Positions 48,101 to 54,100 of a stretch of 64,000 nt of DNA are shown in pieces; within the stretch, counting starts at the first letter, position 1; each line of letters starts with the position of its first letter. The notes under the pieces are model-generated. The model saw only the letters and a program-made list of their open reading frames with translations, made no database searches and was not told the DNA's origin. The DNA lies in assembly GCF_026151205.1 (NCBI RefSeq), contig NC_087075.1, forward strand, positions 9,601,303 through 9,665,302. Reading direction: 5' to 3'. The DNA comes from Bolinopsis microptera. Taxonomy: Eukaryota; Ctenophora; Tentaculata; Lobata; Bolinopsidae. The translations under genes were made by a program, and so were the position numbers.

Positions 48101-51100
48101 CACAAGAGCTCACACTACAGATAATAACAATAGGAGGATGTATTCTATCTATAATCGGTCTACTAGCCACTATCATAGGACTTGCTGTTTTTAAGTAAGT
48201 ACTAGACACGAGTCTTCTTTTTAATTTACAATTTTTTTAATAAATAAATTAGATTTTCGGGCCTTGATTATCATTATGATAAGTAAATAAGACTCTAACT
48301 AAGTTAGAGTCTAACCCCCTAAAACTCTAACTAAGTTAGAGTCTAACCCCCTATCTCAACATTATGATTAGTAAGTAAAACTCTAACTAAGTTAGAGTCT
48401 AACCCCCTATCTCAACATTATGATTAGTAAATACAACTCTAACTAAGTTAGAGTCTAACCCCCTATCTCAACAGACAGATAAGATCAGTGTTGACCAACA
48501 GAGTACACATAGGACTGTCTGTATCTCTCCTCCTTGCTTATATCTTCCTGCTTATTGGACCTGATCTTGTTGCAGATGAGGGTATGTGCTATGTTTTTAG
48601 ATATAATACAATAGTGTTTAATACTGAGCAACTTTCAACCACTAGTGAGGTTTGCTTGTTTTGATATTCATTATTCATTGATCAATAGCTAAGTATGATT
48701 GCATTGACGGTGACCTAGATAAATCGGCGAAGTAGATAAAGCCGATAAACGCATGCATGCTTAACACCAATATTGGTCACCATAAGATAATTTCACAAAT
48801 AAACAAAGAAATTAGCAGACAACCCATCCCAGAGGCACATATTAGGTGCGGTAAAAAAATCGAAATTATGCGGTACCGCACCCGACTATAAAGGTAAAAT
48901 GTGCGGTAAGGTGCGGTAAATTTTTACCAATTATGCGGCAAATGTGCGGCGATTTTTTCGAAATTTGTGCGGGAATTGTGCGGTTTTCTTTTGTATTTTC
49001 TCAAGGACTTTGGAAATTCTAAACGTATAACCGCCGCTCTTATCAAAAATAGGTATGTTTATGTGTTACTGAGGGTGTAGTTCTTTACTAAGACCATGGT
49101 TGAACCTATATTGAGATTCAGTTATCTGAGAACAGTGACTTGATCTGGTAGAGATCAGGATACAGTTATTTGAAGACGCCTCTTGATAGAGTCGATCAGA
49201 TCCCATGCGTGATCGCAAATATGTGACACGCTTGTTGGCATTGATCAGGTATCTTATGTTTCTTGTGTGGTGAGCTTGATGATGGGTCACTGTCTGTAGC
49301 TTTTCGTTTCTTTAGGAAACGGTGCATGACGTTGTGATGTGATATAGAGTAATCAGATGATGTGGTTAAGTTACGAATGATAACTGATACACTATAATCG
49401 AAGTACGGTAACGACGAGGGTTCCATAACGGCCTGGGTCACGGTCCCGAAAGTGACTGGGTAACGGTCCCGAAAGGGCCTGGGTCACGGTCCCGAAAGGG
49501 CCTCGGTCACTTGGCCTAAGCATGACTTCCAAAAGGGCCTGGGTCAGGGTACCGAAAGGGCCTGGGTAACGGTCCCGAAAGGGCCTGGGTCACGGTCCCG
49601 AAAGGGCCTCGGTCACGTGGCCTAAGCATGAGTTCCAAAAGGGCCTGGGTCAGGGTACCGAAAGGGCCTGGGTAACGGTCCCGAAAGGGCCTGGGTTACG
49701 GTCCCGAAAGGGCCTCGGTCACGTGGCCTAAGCATGAGTTCCAAAAGGGCCTGGGTCACGGTCCCGAAAGGGCCTGGGTCAGGGTCCCGAAAGGGCCTGA
49801 ATCACGTGGTAACTGGGTCACGTGGCCTAGGTATGAGTTCCAAAAGGGCCTGGGTCACGGTCCCGAAAGGGCCTGGGTCAGGGTCCCGAAAGGGCCTGGG
49901 TCAGGGTCCCGAAAGGGCCTGGGTCAGGGTCCCGAAAGGGCCTGGGTCACGGTCCTATAAAAGGGCCCGACTTTTAACATATTTTGGTTTTTACACTCAA
50001 AAATCTTAACGCGAAAATTTCGAAATTACGCGAAATTACGCGGAAAATGCTAGATTATGCGGAAATATGCAGATAATTACAAAATGTACGGAAATGTGCG
50101 GAAAACAATGAATTATGCGGAAGTGTGCGGAAAACGGTAAATTGTGCGATCCCGCACCCATCGCACCTAATATGTGCCCATGACCCATCCTTATCTCAAT
50201 ATCACTAGTGTCTTATCTCAATATCACTAGTCTCAACAATCTCGCAGGTGTTTGCTACTTCTTCTCGATCCTGGTGCACTTCTGCTTCCTGTCAGCGTTC
50301 TGCTGGATGCTGTGTGAAGCTATCAACCTGTATCTACGACTTGTTGTTGTCTTCGATAGCTACTCTAAGATGTTCCTCAAGTTCTCCGTCTTCTCATTTG
50401 GTATGTTTCCGTGTTTTCATCAGGGAACGACTAACGAGGGTATTTTCTCTGTTTTATCTTTTTGGTCACCAAACAAAGAGTGAATATCACAATAACAATA
50501 AAATAATTCCCGCATTCAGACGATTGGGAATTGAAAAGTTTTTCAAAGTTATTCATCATGTCATCTGCAGTGGTGAAATATTTTCATGCATCATCAGGAC
50601 TTAATTAAAAATTATATAGGCTGATATCTGGATAATTTAAATATATTTGATTTTTCAGTTACCCCTCTTACTATTGTTCTGATAACGGTGATAGTCGAGT
50701 TTGCGGGTAATAATGGAGCATACATAGTGGAAAATCCAGCCAGTGGAGTTCGAGTAGTGTAAGCTTTTTAAAGTTATTCATATTATCATATTCATATTAT
50801 CATAAAGTTATTCATGAGTATTGCTGAAAGCACAATGTAAGGCCTACACGGACCGCCTCTAACTAGCCAATCCCTGTTTACATGCCGTGTAGCAGGGGAC
50901 TAGAAAGAGCTAAACTAGTAAGCGGGGCATAGCCAATACACTATACTCCCATCATTGAGTATATTACCAACCAAAAGGAAAATTTCCTTGTGTTTGGAAT
51001 CTACCAAGACGAAAGTTGTACAATCCAGCGAAATTCCGAAGAATCATTCCAGTAGATGTTCATGTTATTGGCATGTCAAATAAATATTGTGATTGTACTG

Positions 51101-54100
51101 TATAAAGATATTCATATAATAAACCTTGATTTGATTGAACCTCTTATTTAAGCTTTCAAAAGCATACGTCCAGGGTTCAGTCCAATTCTGCTGAAGTTAA
51201 AACTGTACGAAAATCCAGAAATATAGAATTAAAATGCTATCTTGATAAAATAACTTCCAAACTTAACTTCTTCAAGAGTCACCTGACACCAACAGTACTT
51301 TTACTAATATTACAACTTTACAATCAGTTCCAAATGATATATATCTCAGTAACAGTAAACAATCGTAGGTGTTGGTTGGATTACCAAGCGAGGATGGCTG
51401 CATTTATGCTACCCCTCCTCCTCATCCTCTGTGCTAATTTCGTGGTCTTTATCCTGGTTATGAGAGTCCTGTTTGCTAGCAAAAAGAGTGCTACCGCCAT
51501 CAACAAGTATTATTCATTATTTTAAATAGAAAAAATTTGATCATGATATCATGTTATCATTTGAAAGCATCAAAGATATCAAGATGACACATTAAATTAA
51601 CAATACTATTGTTATGAAGTGGCCGCGTCACTCGCTTCGTGTCTCCTTAACCAAACAACCTGCAAACAAATCAATACAACCTCAGAACCCAGTGGTTGGC
51701 CAGGCTCAGATCCGCTGTTGCTGTGTCAACCCTCATTGGGTTGTCGTGGATACTAGGATTCTTCGCTCTGGGAGAGGCTAGCTTCGCTATCAACATTATC
51801 TTTGCTCTGTGTAACAGTTTACAGGTTAGACATTTCTCTTTTTTTAATTATTTTTTCGATGCAATTTTATTAGGCCTTATTATATCATCCGTCTTTAATT
51901 CTGGTAATATTGATAGAATATGCAAGTTTAATTTTAATTCATACTGTTCTTGCAAAAACAAAACCTTATGCTTTCTTTATAGAAGCTCCTTTAGCTTTGG
52001 CCGGAAATCTCTACTTTTATATTTCCAGGGAGTCCTCATATGTTATTTATACTGCTTTGCAAAGAACGACGTGATGACAAAATGGCGGTCTACTATTCAG
52101 ACTAGCTTTGGTAAATCAAGTAAAGGTAAGTTTACCATCATTAGAATTGTTTAGTACATATTAGTAATTATCATGGCTTTCTATTCAGCATTAATACACA
52201 TTAGTTATCATTGTGATTGTGAAATATTTTGTCTCTTTCCAGATCGATCTCCTGACAACATAATATCACTCACACAAGATTAATACTTACTCTAAAAGTA
52301 TTCATGTTTAATATTGAACAACGAATCTGTTCGTGTTTTTCCAACCGTATCATGCGCCACATTGTTCACCTGTAACCGAGTAATCAGTGACCAGTAACTC
52401 TCTCAACAATGAGATTTGCTGGGTTTACTGAGGCCTCATGAGACTTGCAACCGTGTTACCATGACCCGTGTAATCATGGGATCCACAGAGACTGAATCAG
52501 TTAAAATCGTTAATATTGGCTCCTGTAACTCACTAATTCTGTAACCGGCAATAATGCGAGAATAGTCAACTTGGTTATACTTCTTTCTAATTAAAGTGTA
52601 ATAATAGTAAATGAAATGTCAATTTGTATAATTACAAGCCAATCCTAGGAACGTAAGAGGCTTTGTAAACTCAACCGATGTGACAATTATAATTATATTT
52701 TGTAAACTATTTATATACTAATAAAAAAGTTTACATTTTTAAAAGTCATACTGATTACCTTTCAGACGCAAGCGGATTTTCAACCTCTCACTCAGGAGCC
52801 CCCAGACCCCAGAACAGGTAACTATGATAAAACATTCCTGAGGGATAGAGGTGGTATTTGAGAGTGAGAACTTGTAGTGCTAGTTTTAAAACAGAAATGT
52901 GGTTCGGATAAAAAACACATTTATATTGTCAACTCTACATTTCCTAAATCTCGAAACCTACCAATTGCATGATCCTTAAAACTTGCATACTAACTAATCA
53001 TTCTTTATAACGTCCATCATGGGTTTAACACTTTAAACCTGTTGTCTCCACTGCAGCTGTCGCCAATATATATAAGGGATAAATAGCGATTAGTATACAA
53101 TAATGATAATACATTACTCAGGTTCAACACCGGTGCTAACACGAGCAAGACCACGTCTCTCGCACTCTCAAGCTCCAACACTACCAGTGTGACTGTTCCA
53201 AACACTGAGAAGAACGGCACGGGCAAATTCGCTAATGTTTACTCCAATGTGAGTATACTCGTATATGCAGTGGTTATAAATGCTAGTGATAGTGACAAAA
53301 AATGAGTTGATTGTTATTTAACCGTTCGCCATGGCATGTCGAATGTGCATCGTGCATGTTAATTTTTGAAAGAACGAAAATATTACGTTCCGTCACATTA
53401 AGGCTGATGTTTTTGAACGGTATTAATGTATTATTCATGCTTGTGACATGCTCTTTTAATTTTGCACGGAAGCATTGAATGTTCAGATTTAACATCCCTA
53501 GACACTTAGTAGCCAGAGATTAAACCTAAACTAAAGCAAAACTGTATAATATAAAACATTTTTTAACAATGAAACAACCTTTACCCGACTTATACAGCAC
53601 AATCGACGATGTGGCCCTCAAGTTTTAATGTGCAAAGGCTGGCCATATAATCATTCGCCTCCCCGACTTAGTTATCTGGTATTGCGATTGTTTGAGATCG
53701 TTTATAGGTGTGGACATATATTTAGGACTCCGGGGTCAAGGGTGGGTGCCTGAATTTGGGGCGCATAGTCGTGGTAGGGTGTAGTATAAATAAAGATTTG
53801 AAAACCTTTTTCGATGTGCAGGTAGATGATAATTCCCATGTCTACAAACGCTTGCCTGGAAATGAGGCATCAAGGTTCGGATGTGAAAATATCGATCAAT
53901 GAATTCTGTTCTTTTAAATGTTGCAAATGATTTTGGTGACAATTTTATGACTGATTTTCCTGACTGAATTCAGTAGGCGCTTAAGGCTTTTTAAGTTTTT
54001 AAACCAAAAACAATCGTTTCTATTACCAAGTATTTGCAACATGTTTGATTGTCCGCTGGGCGCTGATCACTTGATGTTTGTTATCTAATCATTAACGATT

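Noticed and set aside
48292-48474. CRISPR-like array of palindromic repeats
   Set aside because: Few copies, spacers are near-identical to each other, and the context is a eukaryotic intron; it is a simple tandem repeat.
49066-49441. Transposase fragment in the hAT-like element
   Set aside because: Short, basic and low-complexity; no BED finger Cys/His pattern and no DDE-dimerisation signature.
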